Assembly (NCBI GenBank): GCA_034506395.1
Contig: JAPDPQ010000029.1
Span: 1-64,000 of the forward strand
Origin: a candidate division KSB1 bacterium
GTDB lineage: Bacteria; Zhuqueibacterota; Zhuqueibacteria; Thermofontimicrobiales; Thermofontimicrobiaceae
DNA length: 64,000 nucleotides
Direction: 5' to 3'
Shown in pieces: positions 24,985-33,464 of the stretch. Below the pieces are notes generated by a model, which did not search any database, had not been told where the DNA came from, and saw nothing but the letters and a program-made list of their open reading frames with translations. Each line of letters opens with the position of its first letter. The stretch's first letter is position 1. Made by a program: the position numbers and the translations under genes.

Positions 24985-25674
24985 ATGAAAGCTCACATTA
25001 TTTTTCTAGTAATGATTTTGATGGTGAAGGCATCACCAGTAAGCAGCTCGCAACGATCTGGTTCACCAAAAGACACGATTGTGGTCAGTCAAAAGCAGAT
25101 CTATAATTATCGCCATGAACTCGGCCGCGCCATTTTGCTTATTGTACAGACCAAATCAGACAGCGTTATTCAAGGAAAATTTGAAAAATTAGCATATTCC
25201 TTATTAATACTCAAAGATCAAGATGTTTATAAGGCGCAGGCGTTATCGGATATCAAAAAAATTACTGCTATTACAAAACGGAATTTAAATACTAAAGGTC
25301 CTCTAATAGGGATGATTATTGGCTTCGTTGCGGGATTTGCCATCGCAGCGATAGCTCAGGAAGAAGAACCCTCACCACCTCCTGATTATGGTGCTAATGA
25401 GCCGAATTTGAGCAGCCAAGAACGAATGGAACGATCAAACCAACAGGCAATAGCTCAGAGTCAATATCAGCGGGAAGTTGAAAGTGTTCGCTTAAGAAAT
25501 CAAAGCTTTTTAATATTTTTCCCGCTTCTCGGTGCTGGTATCGGATCGTTGATTGGTAAAGCGGTAGATGATGAAAAGGGACAATCAATCTCAACTACAG
25601 TTTATATTTTTGCTGATAATATGAACGATATCGAACGTCAGCAATTGGGCTTAGTAAATTACCAAGGTCAATGA
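24985..25674 (+). CDS. Exported or membrane protein of unknown function
   Basis: I do not recognise this 229-residue protein. It has a signal peptide (about 1-20), a strand-rich part (about 30-100, 'IVVSQKQIYNYRHELG'), and two Gly-rich membrane segments, 'GMIIGFVAGFAIAAIA' and 'FFPLLGAGIGSLIGKAVDD', separated by a Gln-rich loop. AGGAGG lies six bases before ATG 24985; earlier in-frame starts overlap it. It follows the DUF2279 gene after 21 bases, so they form an operon inside the repeat-bounded segment. Confidence 0.65.
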   Translation: MKAHIIFLVMILMVKASPVSSSQRSGSPKDTIVVSQKQIYNYRHELGRAILLIVQTKSDSVIQGKFEKLAYSLLILKDQDVYKAQALSDIKKITAITKRNLNTKGPLIGMIIGFVAGFAIAAIAQEEEPSPPPDYGANEPNLSSQERMERSNQQAIAQSQYQREVESVRLRNQSFLIFFPLLGAGIGSLIGKAVDDEKGQSISTTVYIFADNMNDIERQQLGLVNYQGQ

Positions 25675-25770
25675 CCAATTAGGCAACAAAAGTCCGATCA
25701 CCAAAATTGAGAACTGCAATGCTATAATGATTATTCACTTTAGTCTTATTGATTATATTTACACTTAATG

Positions 25771-25818
25771 TTGACAGTTTTTATTCCGATCATTCCAGTC
25801 AAGCCTGGTGAGAAATAT
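25771..25818 (+). repeat. 48-bp direct repeat, right copy
   Basis: Non-coding copy of the end of the upstream prenyltransferase gene (47/48 identical to 23712-23759). Together they bound a 2,011-base segment (23760-25770) with two genes. The downstream sequence GACAGGATTAACTG...CAGGAT is yet another intergenic repeat type. Confidence 0.92.
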
Positions 25819-25919
25819 CTAATAAATAAGACAGGATTAACTGAATTTTCAGGATAAATTGTTAAGAACTTTTTGAATCATTTCTATCCTGTGCATCCAG
25901 TCGAAAATAGAACCAAATC

Positions 25920-26639
25920 ATGGAGGGAATCAATTTGGAACTGGACAAGAACAAATTAGCCGAACACAACGGCCAGGAAGGTAAAGCTGCTTATGTCGCT
26001 TTTGAAGGAAAAATCTATGATGTGACGAATAGCAAAATGTGGAAAAAAGGCTTGCACATGAATCGACATCATGCAGGCCAGGATTTGACCGATGCCATTA
26101 AGGCTGCTCCCCATGGACCTGAAGTGCTAAATCGGTTTCAGCAAGTGGGCACGTTGCAGCTTGAAAAAGGGCAGGAGGCGCGTCCGCCATTGCCTAACTG
26201 GCTCAATAATTTCTTTGAGAAGTATCCGTTCTTTAAACGACATCCCCATCCGATGGTTGTCCACTTTCCCATGGCGTTTTTCATGATTACTTCGATTTTC
26301 TTATTCTGGTATTATGTGATCAGCCCCGCAGCTTGCTTATTAGATGCAATTTTGTATATGCATATTTTGGGGACGCTTTCGTTACCCTTTGCGCTGATTA
26401 CAGGTTGGTTTGCTTGGCAAGTTAATTATCTTGGCAAGCCCATTAGCAACGTCACCCGAAAGATCATTTTTTCGATCGTAGTGCTCATTTTTGATATTAT
26501 TGTCTTTATTTCGATTGCGGGCAATTTGCAATTGTTGGCTCATCCCCAAGGGATTCAATTGGCCATACCGATCATGATCTTTTTATATTTGCCGATGGTG
26601 GCCTTTATTGGCCAGCAAGGGGGCGATTTGGTATACTAA
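25920..26639 (+). CDS. Cytochrome b5-like domain fused to DUF2231 membrane domain
   Basis: A 239-residue fusion. Residues about 5-80 are a cytochrome b5-like heme-binding domain ('AAYVAFEGKIYDVTNSKMWKKGLHMNRHHAGQDL', with heme-ligand candidates His46 and His50/51). Residues about 100-239 are a four-helix DUF2231 domain ('HPHPMVVHFPMAFFMIT'). Such fusions are probably membrane-bound redox carriers, but no partner is known. The start may be ATG 25920 or TTG 25935, which has GGAGGG upstream. Before the insertion of the 2-kb segment it may have followed the prenyltransferase directly. Confidence 0.82.
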   Translation: MEGINLELDKNKLAEHNGQEGKAAYVAFEGKIYDVTNSKMWKKGLHMNRHHAGQDLTDAIKAAPHGPEVLNRFQQVGTLQLEKGQEARPPLPNWLNNFFEKYPFFKRHPHPMVVHFPMAFFMITSIFLFWYYVISPAACLLDAILYMHILGTLSLPFALITGWFAWQVNYLGKPISNVTRKIIFSIVVLIFDIIVFISIAGNLQLLAHPQGIQLAIPIMIFLYLPMVAFIGQQGGDLVY

Positions 26640-26785
26640 TTTTAACCAAACTGATTGCCTATTTCAAATGGAGATCGGTAAATCAGGCGCTATCGTGGGG
26701 ACACGGTGAGCGAAGAGGGACGATTTCAACGAGAGCATTATTAGAAGAGAATCAGTCACTCGATGTAATTAGATAAGATATATAA

Positions 26786-26814
26786 AAAATGCAGCGGCAC
26801 AATCGCTGCATTTT
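26786..26814. terminator. Bidirectional terminator between convergent genes
   Basis: AAAATGCAGCG pairs perfectly with CGCTGCATTTT around a 7-nt loop, with A and T runs on either side, so it can work in both directions. It lies in the 304-base gap between the convergent DUF2231 gene and selD; the rest of the gap shows nothing else. Confidence 0.8.
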
Positions 26815-26943
26815 CAGTTTTACTTGCATAATCATAAGCAGAGATCGAAACTAAAAAATACATACGGTAGAAAAAATCAATGAGGCGGGCCTCCGATTAG
26901 TGAAATCTTGCCCAAAACCGAATTATCGTAGCAAGCCTCGAAA

Positions 26944-27993
26944 TTAGATGATTTCAATTACGCCAGGGTGTTGTTCTATCACTTCACCGATGACAGCGAT
27001 GGTTGACACATTGTTTTGTTCCAATTTTTCCAGCAAGCGATCGAGTTTCTCCTGTGCGACCGAAATCAATAGCCCCCCAGATGTCTGGGCATCGAACAGG
27101 AGCGTGGAGCGTGCCCAGTCGAGCGAATCTGGGATGATCACCTTCTGGTTCAAAAAGTAGCGATTGTTGCTGGTCCCGCCTGGCACAAACCCGTCATTAA
27201 CCAATTGAATTGCCTCTTCGAAGATAGGGACTGCTTGATACCAAATTTTAAACCCAACCCCGCTGGCAACCGCCATCTCATATCCATGTCCCATCAAGCC
27301 AAAACCTGTGATGTCGGTACAAGCATGGACGCCAACCGCTTGCATGGCCTCTGAAGCAGCTCGATTTAACGTGGCCATTGCCTCAACAGCGCGCGTCAAA
27401 AGGTCTCCCAAGTTTTGACCCGCTTTCAATGCAGTTGAGATAATTCCAGTTCCCAGTGGCTTGGTCAAAACCAATCTGTCGCCTGGTCGGGCACCAGCAT
27501 TCGTGACAACCTTGGCAGGATGGATAATCCCGGTGACCGCCAAACCGTATTTTAGCTCTTCATCCATAATGGTATGGCCTCCGACTATCACGGCGCCGGC
27601 TTCGCTGACCTTGTCGTATCCGCCTTTGAGAATTTTCACCAATACATCATTGCTAAAATATTTTTGGTGAAAACCCACGATATTCAGGGCGGTTAGCGGT
27701 CTTCCGCCCATGGCGTAAACATCGCTCAGCGAGTTAGCCGCTGAGATGCGACCGAAATCATAGGGATCATCCACAATGGGGGTGAAGAAATCGACCGTCT
27801 GGATTAGCGCAATCTCATCCGATAATTGATAGACCCCAGCATCATCGGCCGTATTAATTCCTACTAATAAGCGCGGATCATTCGGCTGTGGAAGCTGTTG
27901 CAATATATCGCCTAACTCCGTTAAGCTCAATTTTGATGCTCAGCCAGCACATTTTACTGTCTCGGTCAATCGTTTGTTTTGGCGTTCCGACAT
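26944..27993 (-). CDS. selD: Selenophosphate synthase, selenocysteine-containing (in-frame TGA)
   Basis: Makes selenophosphate from selenide and ATP for selenocysteine and selenouridine synthesis. The plain reading frame begins at 27930, but reading up through one TGA to ATG 27993 gives a 349-residue protein whose N-terminus 'RLTETVKCAG-U-ASKLS' lines up residue by residue with E. coli 'RLTQYSHGAG-C-GCKIS'. TGA codon 18 (27940-27942) replaces catalytic Cys17, and Lys21 matches catalytic Lys20. The body has 'GINTADDAGVY', '[21 protein letters not shown]'-like and 'LTKPLGTGI' motifs. A hairpin 14 bases past the TGA could be the SECIS. The organism must also have SelA, SelB and tRNA-Sec elsewhere. 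Confidence 0.93.
27910..27926 (-). promoter_or_regulatory. Candidate bacterial SECIS hairpin in selD
   Basis: On the minus strand GCTTAAC-GGA-GTTAGGC forms a 7-bp stem (one G-T pair) with a GGA loop. It starts 14 bases after the TGA at 27942-27940. Bacterial SECIS elements are short hairpins within the reading frame just after the UGA and often have G/U in the loop, so position and size fit; loop sequence is inferred only. Confidence 0.5.
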
Positions 27994-28331
27994 TTACTAT
28001 TTGTTCTCCACAAATTTGAATGAATGTGATGAACCAGCAGCTCTAGTTAACTAGCAGAAGCAAAGCAACAATTTACATAAGCTATCCAATATTGTCAAGC
28101 CATTTTTTAATCATAATATCTTGGGATGCTCACATTCAAACTCATTTGGGAAAGAATGAAATCATGCAACCAGAAAATTGACGGTGAATTATTAAATATC
28201 GTTTCGATTAAACAGGAGAATTGGATGAAGGCCACACGAAAAATTTGAAACTCTATTGCTGGCCTCAAACCAATTTATAAGAGTTTTTCTCAACTTTTAA
28301 GACCGGAGAGCTCGATCCGCTTTAGAAATGA
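27994..28331. other. Gap upstream of selD
   Basis: 338 bases on the promoter side of selD, between it and the end of the next minus-strand gene. GGAG sits 12 bases before the selD ATG. AT-rich; no gene, repeat or clear promoter was recognised. Confidence 0.5.
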
Positions 28332-29660
28332 TCAATTGAAATAGATTATACGGCCTCCACTCGATCCACCGAAGCGGGGATTCACGATATTGTTGTAGAT
28401 TGAACCAAAAGTATAACTAAGGCCGATCGAAGCCCAATAATCATAGGAGGTTTCTAATTGACGGCGTCGAAGCAATACTTCTTCAAGGGTCGCTCCTTGC
28501 CGGGGTAATGAGATCTGATCGCGCAAGAATGAAATTGAAGCATACATATTGAACGAAAGCCCTTTGAAAATCCGGATGTTCAAAGAATTGAACAAATAGA
28601 GATGATATTTTTTTAAATCATGCAGATATTCGGAGCTGTTCAAAGAAGTATAAATTGATCCCCATGGCTGTTTGATGTCGTATGAGAGGCTCAAACTGTG
28701 CGAAAACAATGATTCTTTTGTTTTCAGATAAATGGTCTCTTCGATATAATTGACGTGGCTGGCCTTCAGCTTATAGATCAAAGTGAGAAAACGTCGAGTT
28801 GATTCCGAGTAAGGAAAAATGCTATATTCAATACCTGGTGAGGCGGTGATGCCTAGCTGAGTGTTATTATAAGTGGACGAAAAAGCAGACCCACTAAAGC
28901 CCAATGACCAATGACTCCCCAGGCCTTTTACTACATCACCACTTAGGTTGTAATTGCGCCTGATATCGGTATAAGTATAATCTTCCCCGTAGTCATATTT
29001 GGTCTCTTGATAGCTGCCATATAACTCAAGCGCGATTTTCCAATCCTCTGTCGTTCGGTTTGCCTCAAAAGAGCCGCTCATGTAATTGTACTTGTAGGAT
29101 TTTTCTCCGCTAAAGGAGCCACGCACGCTGGTGCGAAAGGTCCAATAATTCCATGGGTCCTTGACTTTTTGAACGGCTGCTGTCGATTCTTGGGGAGCGT
29201 TGTAGGTAATTTGTAGCCTCTCACGTTCTGTCGTGTGAGCTACATATTGAACCAATCCTAACTTAATTGTGTTCACAAGACCCTTCCGAATATCGTCTTC
29301 GGTATCGGTCTTTTTCGAAATGTATTTCAGCGTATTATTTTGACCTTCGAATTTTTTCAATCCAATAAAGGCAAGGGTAAATTCATTTCCTCCGCCACCT
29401 GTTTGCTGGGTCGTGAGGAGAATGTGGACATCGGCATCAGCGCGATCGCGGACGTAATTCACGAAAGTTATCTCGGTGCGAACATAGTCAAAATCCAGAA
29501 AATAATCTGGCGTGTCAATGAAAACCTTCACTGCTTCCTGTGGCGAGCTTTCAGACTGGTTTGGTTGATCTTGAGCGATGGAATTTTGATGGCGCAATAG
29601 AGAAAAAATGAAAATGAATAGCGCGGCAGAAAAAGAACGGAAAATGTGACTTGAGATCAT
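28332..29660 (-). CDS. Outer-membrane beta-barrel protein of unknown function
   Basis: A 442-residue exported protein. The signal peptide (about 1-29) is followed by a globular part with 'VKVFIDTPDYFLDFDYVRTE' and 'ITFVNYVRDRADADVHILLT', then 'TGGGGNEFTLAFIG', a pattern I associate with conserved uncharacterised proteins of Bacteroidota-like genomes. From about residue 165 it is alternating strands with many Tyr and Ser, typical of a barrel, ending 'GGRIIYFN'. Function is unknown; transport or assembly would be guesses. The gene stands alone, with an AAAGGGC site before the ATG. Confidence 0.65.
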   Translation of the reverse strand: MISSHIFRSFSAALFIFIFSLLRHQNSIAQDQPNQSESSPQEAVKVFIDTPDYFLDFDYVRTEITFVNYVRDRADADVHILLTTQQTGGGGNEFTLAFIGLKKFEGQNNTLKYISKKTDTEDDIRKGLVNTIKLGLVQYVAHTTERERLQITYNAPQESTAAVQKVKDPWNYWTFRTSVRGSFSGEKSYKYNYMSGSFEANRTTEDWKIALELYGSYQETKYDYGEDYTYTDIRRNYNLSGDVVKGLGSHWSLGFSGSAFSSTYNNTQLGITASPGIEYSIFPYSESTRRFLTLIYKLKASHVNYIEETIYLKTKESLFSHSLSLSYDIKQPWGSIYTSLNSSEYLHDLKKYHLYLFNSLNIRIFKGLSFNMYASISFLRDQISLPRQGATLEEVLLRRRQLETSYDYWASIGLSYTFGSIYNNIVNPRFGGSSGGRIIYFN

Positions 29661-30159
29661 AACTATGCCCTTTCTTTAAGTTAGTGGTATGGGTTATTCG
29701 GGGTGAATGGTGAAAAAATCAGGTTGATCTGTCGCCTCGACCTATTAATTTTGGAATAGCTGTCCTTGGTCACTACTAAAAGTTTTGGCTTATTTATAAG
29801 GACCGATCTACCAGCTAAAAAGTTTTACTATTTATTCGGAAATTACGGATGATTTTTGAAATGGGTTTCAAACTAAAATTTATTTTATCAGCTTTCTACA
29901 AGCTTGACGATTGATAAAAGTTTGGATTGAAATGCGAGCAGGATCGATCGGATAAAATGCTCAAATTCAAGCGTATTTTTTAATCGATTCCCTCTTAATC
30001 AACAATAAGCCCATTGGAAGAAAAAGGGTGTTCATTTAAAAGAAATGCCGCGGACGCAAAATTAGGATCGTCAAATTCTGGTATTCATCGTTTTGAGCTA
30101 GATGAAATCATGATAACCATTTGCAACTCTGACGCTATGTTTGTCTAATACAATGGCAA
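29661..30159. other. 499-base gap without a recognised gene
   Basis: AT-rich sequence between two minus-strand genes. It should hold the promoter of the barrel gene; I see no gene, RNA or repeat in it. Confidence 0.5.
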
Positions 30160-31173
30160 TCATTTCAATAATTCGTCGATCCTTTTGAATCGATAGCCCC
30201 GTTGGAGCAATTCATCGATCAGTTGATCTAATTTGTGATAAAACTTATCAGTTCTTCGCGGGTCGCTCCCAATATGAAGCAACAAAATAAAACCATTCAA
30301 TCCATGAGGTTCTCTCCGTTCAAAATCTAAAATACTCGCCATGATAGTATCGCTGGATTGATAAAGATTACCCAGTTCCGGATAGGTCCAGTCTGTATGG
30401 GATTTTGTGCCAGGAGAGAAATTGATAAGCGTGAGTCCAATTTGTTGAGTCCAATCAGCAACAGTGCGATTATACCACTCAAATGGCGGCAAGAAATATC
30501 TCGCTTGGAATTTGTATATGCCAAATTGCTCCATAATTGCGTAATTGTTTTTTAAATCATCGAAGAATTGTTCACGGCTAACCAGTAAGCTATCCCGATT
30601 GTTCCAATCGCAGTATAGCAGATGATTGTCGGAATGAGCACCCAGATAATGCCCATCGGACTTAAGATCAAGAATGTCATTTTTAAAATTTGGGTTGCGA
30701 TAAAAATTGCCTGTCAGAAAAAATGAGGCCTTGATGTGATATTTTGCTAAAACGGATCGAATATGCGCCGCCCCATCGGCGAATTCATCACCTGTGAAAA
30801 CCAGAGCCAACTCCTTTTTGTTTGGATCACCGCGAATGATGGCTCCCTGGTGATAAATAAATTCATTGTCGCGCATCAAAACTACGGAATCAGGTAAAAT
30901 TTTGGACTGTGAGATCTGATGTTTCAGAAAAGGGGCATAAAACGTTTCGGCCCCGAACGATTCGCTGATCGATGAGATCCCAATCGATAAATCCAATTGA
31001 TGTTCGTGGTAGGTTTGCTCAGTAATGATTTTCGATTTTAACAACTGGAGTTGGAAAGGATGATCGAGAAGCATAGAGAGCTGTCCTCGAACGACATTGA
31101 ATTGCGAGAATTCTTGAGATGTCATATTTGACATCAGGAAATGGATTAAAGTGGTGAGTAAAATCAGGCTCAT
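30160..31173 (-). CDS. Polysaccharide deacetylase (NodB-like), exported
   Basis: A 337-residue protein with a signal peptide, an unassigned N-terminal part (to about 125), and a NodB-fold deacetylase domain. The metal motif is 'ALVFTGDEFADGA' in place of 'TFDDG', followed by 'IKASFFLTGNFYRNP', the His pair 'GAHSDNHLLY', 'YFLPPFEWYN' and 'LLLHIGSDPRRTDKFYH'. This variant is found in predicted carbohydrate deacetylases of Bacteroidota-type genomes; substrate could be an acetylated polysaccharide or peptidoglycan. Start ATG 31173 is preferred over TTG 31179. Confidence 0.82.
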   Translation of the reverse strand: MSLILLTTLIHFLMSNMTSQEFSQFNVVRGQLSMLLDHPFQLQLLKSKIITEQTYHEHQLDLSIGISSISESFGAETFYAPFLKHQISQSKILPDSVVLMRDNEFIYHQGAIIRGDPNKKELALVFTGDEFADGAAHIRSVLAKYHIKASFFLTGNFYRNPNFKNDILDLKSDGHYLGAHSDNHLLYCDWNNRDSLLVSREQFFDDLKNNYAIMEQFGIYKFQARYFLPPFEWYNRTVADWTQQIGLTLINFSPGTKSHTDWTYPELGNLYQSSDTIMASILDFERREPHGLNGFILLLHIGSDPRRTDKFYHKLDQLIDELLQRGYRFKRIDELLK

Positions 31174-31395
31174 GAGCAATTGTCTCTCAATCGAAAGTTA
31201 CTTTGTTAAAAAAATAGGACAGTGCGATTCAAAAAGCAAATGACGATGTCGGGCCTGAAGGTTTTGAGGCTCATCAGCAAGGAGTCATGTTAGGGCAATC
31301 ATTCCAAGTATCTCTGGACCAAACCCCTTTTAGATAGCCGACCTGAATGCCACTGGATGACCGATCATGCAGTTCTGATGAAAAAGATGAAGCAG

Positions 31396-32805
31396 TCAGG
31401 TATCTTGAAAACGCAACGAGAATTTGAGAACCAACCGCTCAGCAAATGCGACGAAAATATAGCAGGCAAACGCCAGCGAGAGCGAAAGAATATAGCTCCA
31501 TTTGAATGCAAAGAAATAATGGAATATGATCCAAACGCTAGCCCCTGCGATCAACGCAGCCACGGCGCTTCGCTCACTGCCGAAGCGAGTAAACAAGCCA
31601 AAGACCAAAACCACGAATATCCCAGCGCTGCCGAACGAAGAGGCATCTTTGACCAACCGATAAATTCCTTCAGCATGGAGGGCGAGGAGATAGGCGAGCA
31701 CCCCCATAATGATCACTAACGAGCGGACGATGGTTAGCCGATGCTTGTCCAGAGTCTGCGGTCGAAGGGAAAAGACTAAGTTGTGGGAGAATAATGCTGA
31801 AGCTGCTAATAAGGCGCTATCGACAGTTGACAGGATCGCGGAAACCAGAGCTCCTGCGAACACGATATAAAGGAATCGGGACAAATGCTGTTGCGCCATG
31901 AGGGGCAGAATATGTTCTGGGTCCTCGAGATTGGGCAAAATCGTGAAGCCGATCAAGCCGATGAATAGTGGGATGAGACCGACGCAAAAATACAGCCAAC
32001 TGGCCATGAGCGATGACCCACGGGCAATATTAGGAGTTCGGGAAGCGATCACCCGGGAAATGACTTCCTGCGCTACCACCGAACCACAGATGGGAATGGC
32101 CCAGGCTTCAGCGATGGTAAAAATTGATGATGGGCCGGACTCAATGTCTATTGGGATGAACGAGAGTTTCTGAGGCGCCACTGAAGTGATCGCAGCACCA
32201 ATTCCTCCATGCTCTCCAATGACCGAAAAACTGACGATCATCAAGCCAGCGATAAGCACTATGCCTTGGATAATATCGGTAATGGCATCAGCTAACAATC
32301 CGCCGAGCGCGGTGTAGCAGATTACCACAATCGCAGCGATGGTGATTGCAACTGTTAACTCCATCTGAGAGGAAGCGGAAAGCACCTGACCAAATGCCCG
32401 AATTTGGGCTGCTGCCCAGAGCAAAGATGTAGGCACCATCAGCAAGGCGGTAATGCGCTCTGCAGCAAGCGAAAAACGTCTTCTGAAAAAATCTGCAATG
32501 GTGGTCAATTTCATGTTCCATAACGGAACCGCAAACACCAACCCCATCAGCAACAAGCAAATGGAATAGCCGAACGGGTCTGCGGTGACGCCAGCCAATC
32601 CATCAGCATAAGCTGCCCCAGCGGTCCCAACACAAGATTCTGCCCCAAACCAGGTGGCAAAAATCGAAAAAGTGGCTAGCATAAAACCGAGTTTTCGGCC
32701 AGCCAATAGAAAATCGGTCTCCGATCGTACTTTCTTGGAGACCACAACACCCAAAAATAACTGGAGTAAAATATAACCCAGTATGCCCAGCAGAATGTTG
32801 TTCAC
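31396..32805 (-). CDS. Sodium:solute symporter (SSS family)
   Basis: A 469-residue inner-membrane transporter with about 13 hydrophobic helices. The family pattern is clear: 'ETDFLLAGRKLGFMLATFSIFATWFGAES' in helices 1-2, 'GLLADAITDIIQGIVLIAGL' in the middle and 'SAILSTVDSALLAASALFSHNL' around helix 8, where the Na2-site serines and threonines lie. The substrate cannot be read from sequence. GTG 32805 is the start. It may share an operon with the deacetylase, 222 bases downstream. Confidence 0.88.
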   Translation of the reverse strand: MNNILLGILGYILLQLFLGVVVSKKVRSETDFLLAGRKLGFMLATFSIFATWFGAESCVGTAGAAYADGLAGVTADPFGYSICLLLMGLVFAVPLWNMKLTTIADFFRRRFSLAAERITALLMVPTSLLWAAAQIRAFGQVLSASSQMELTVAITIAAIVVICYTALGGLLADAITDIIQGIVLIAGLMIVSFSVIGEHGGIGAAITSVAPQKLSFIPIDIESGPSSIFTIAEAWAIPICGSVVAQEVISRVIASRTPNIARGSSLMASWLYFCVGLIPLFIGLIGFTILPNLEDPEHILPLMAQQHLSRFLYIVFAGALVSAILSTVDSALLAASALFSHNLVFSLRPQTLDKHRLTIVRSLVIIMGVLAYLLALHAEGIYRLVKDASSFGSAGIFVVLVFGLFTRFGSERSAVAALIAGASVWIIFHYFFAFKWSYILSLSLAFACYIFVAFAERLVLKFSLRFQDT

Positions 32806-33464
32806 TTTTGCGTGCTCACCTCATAAATATTGCAGGTTTCTGTGAGTTTATTCATCGGAATTATTATGGCTTCGTTCCAATTGCAGGTGACTAATGTCCA
32901 CCTAGATTGGAATGCCCTTTCAGGTTGATCCCCTTATCATTTTTGGATGAAAGGGAATAAGGATAAGCAGAATTTGATAAAAATGGGTAAATGATTTTGG
33001 TTAAAAAGGCGATTTGCTATTTATCAGATCGAGCTGCCATAAATTGTAGCCTGCACATTCAGGTCGATCATCTGATTTTGCAATGGATACAACTCCATCT
33101 GAAATTTATTTTGATGGAACTGATAAGAAATTTTTTGCAGCTAAAATTCATGCTGGTTGCTAATGGTATTTTTGTAGAGGCTGCTGATATTTATACCATA
33201 AGCGATTGAAGACAAGTTCCCAGCGAGTAAATAGACTTGGGCATTTTTTCGATCAATATATTAAAATCTTTGTTAAAAGTCAATATGATATTTCATATTG
33301 GTAGAGAGCCATGTCCATGCATGGATGTGTAGTCTGCTATACCTTGCTATCGTACTGGGCTCCGACATATGGATTATCGATAAATAATTTTTTGCTTGCT
33401 TTTTAACAGGTTAAATTTTATATTGATTTAAAACAATACCTATCATTGGATGAAAGGAGTGAAA
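32806..33464. other. Divergent intergenic region, 659 bases
   Basis: Lies between the start of the symporter gene (minus strand) and the PP2C gene (plus strand), so it should carry promoters for both. AT-rich; a short open stretch at 32991-33209 has no start signal or recognisable product. No repeats were recognised. Confidence 0.5.

Noticed and set aside
25771-25859. Right 48-bp copy as the start of another gene
   Set aside because: It only re-creates the last residues of the prenyltransferase and soon reaches a stop; no start signal.
31357-31719. 120-residue plus-strand frame over the symporter 3' end
   Set aside because: Lies opposite a well-supported transporter and has highly charged, unstructured content.
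32991-33209. 72-residue open frame in the divergent region
   Set aside because: No start signal, no recognisable features, AT-rich promoter-type DNA.
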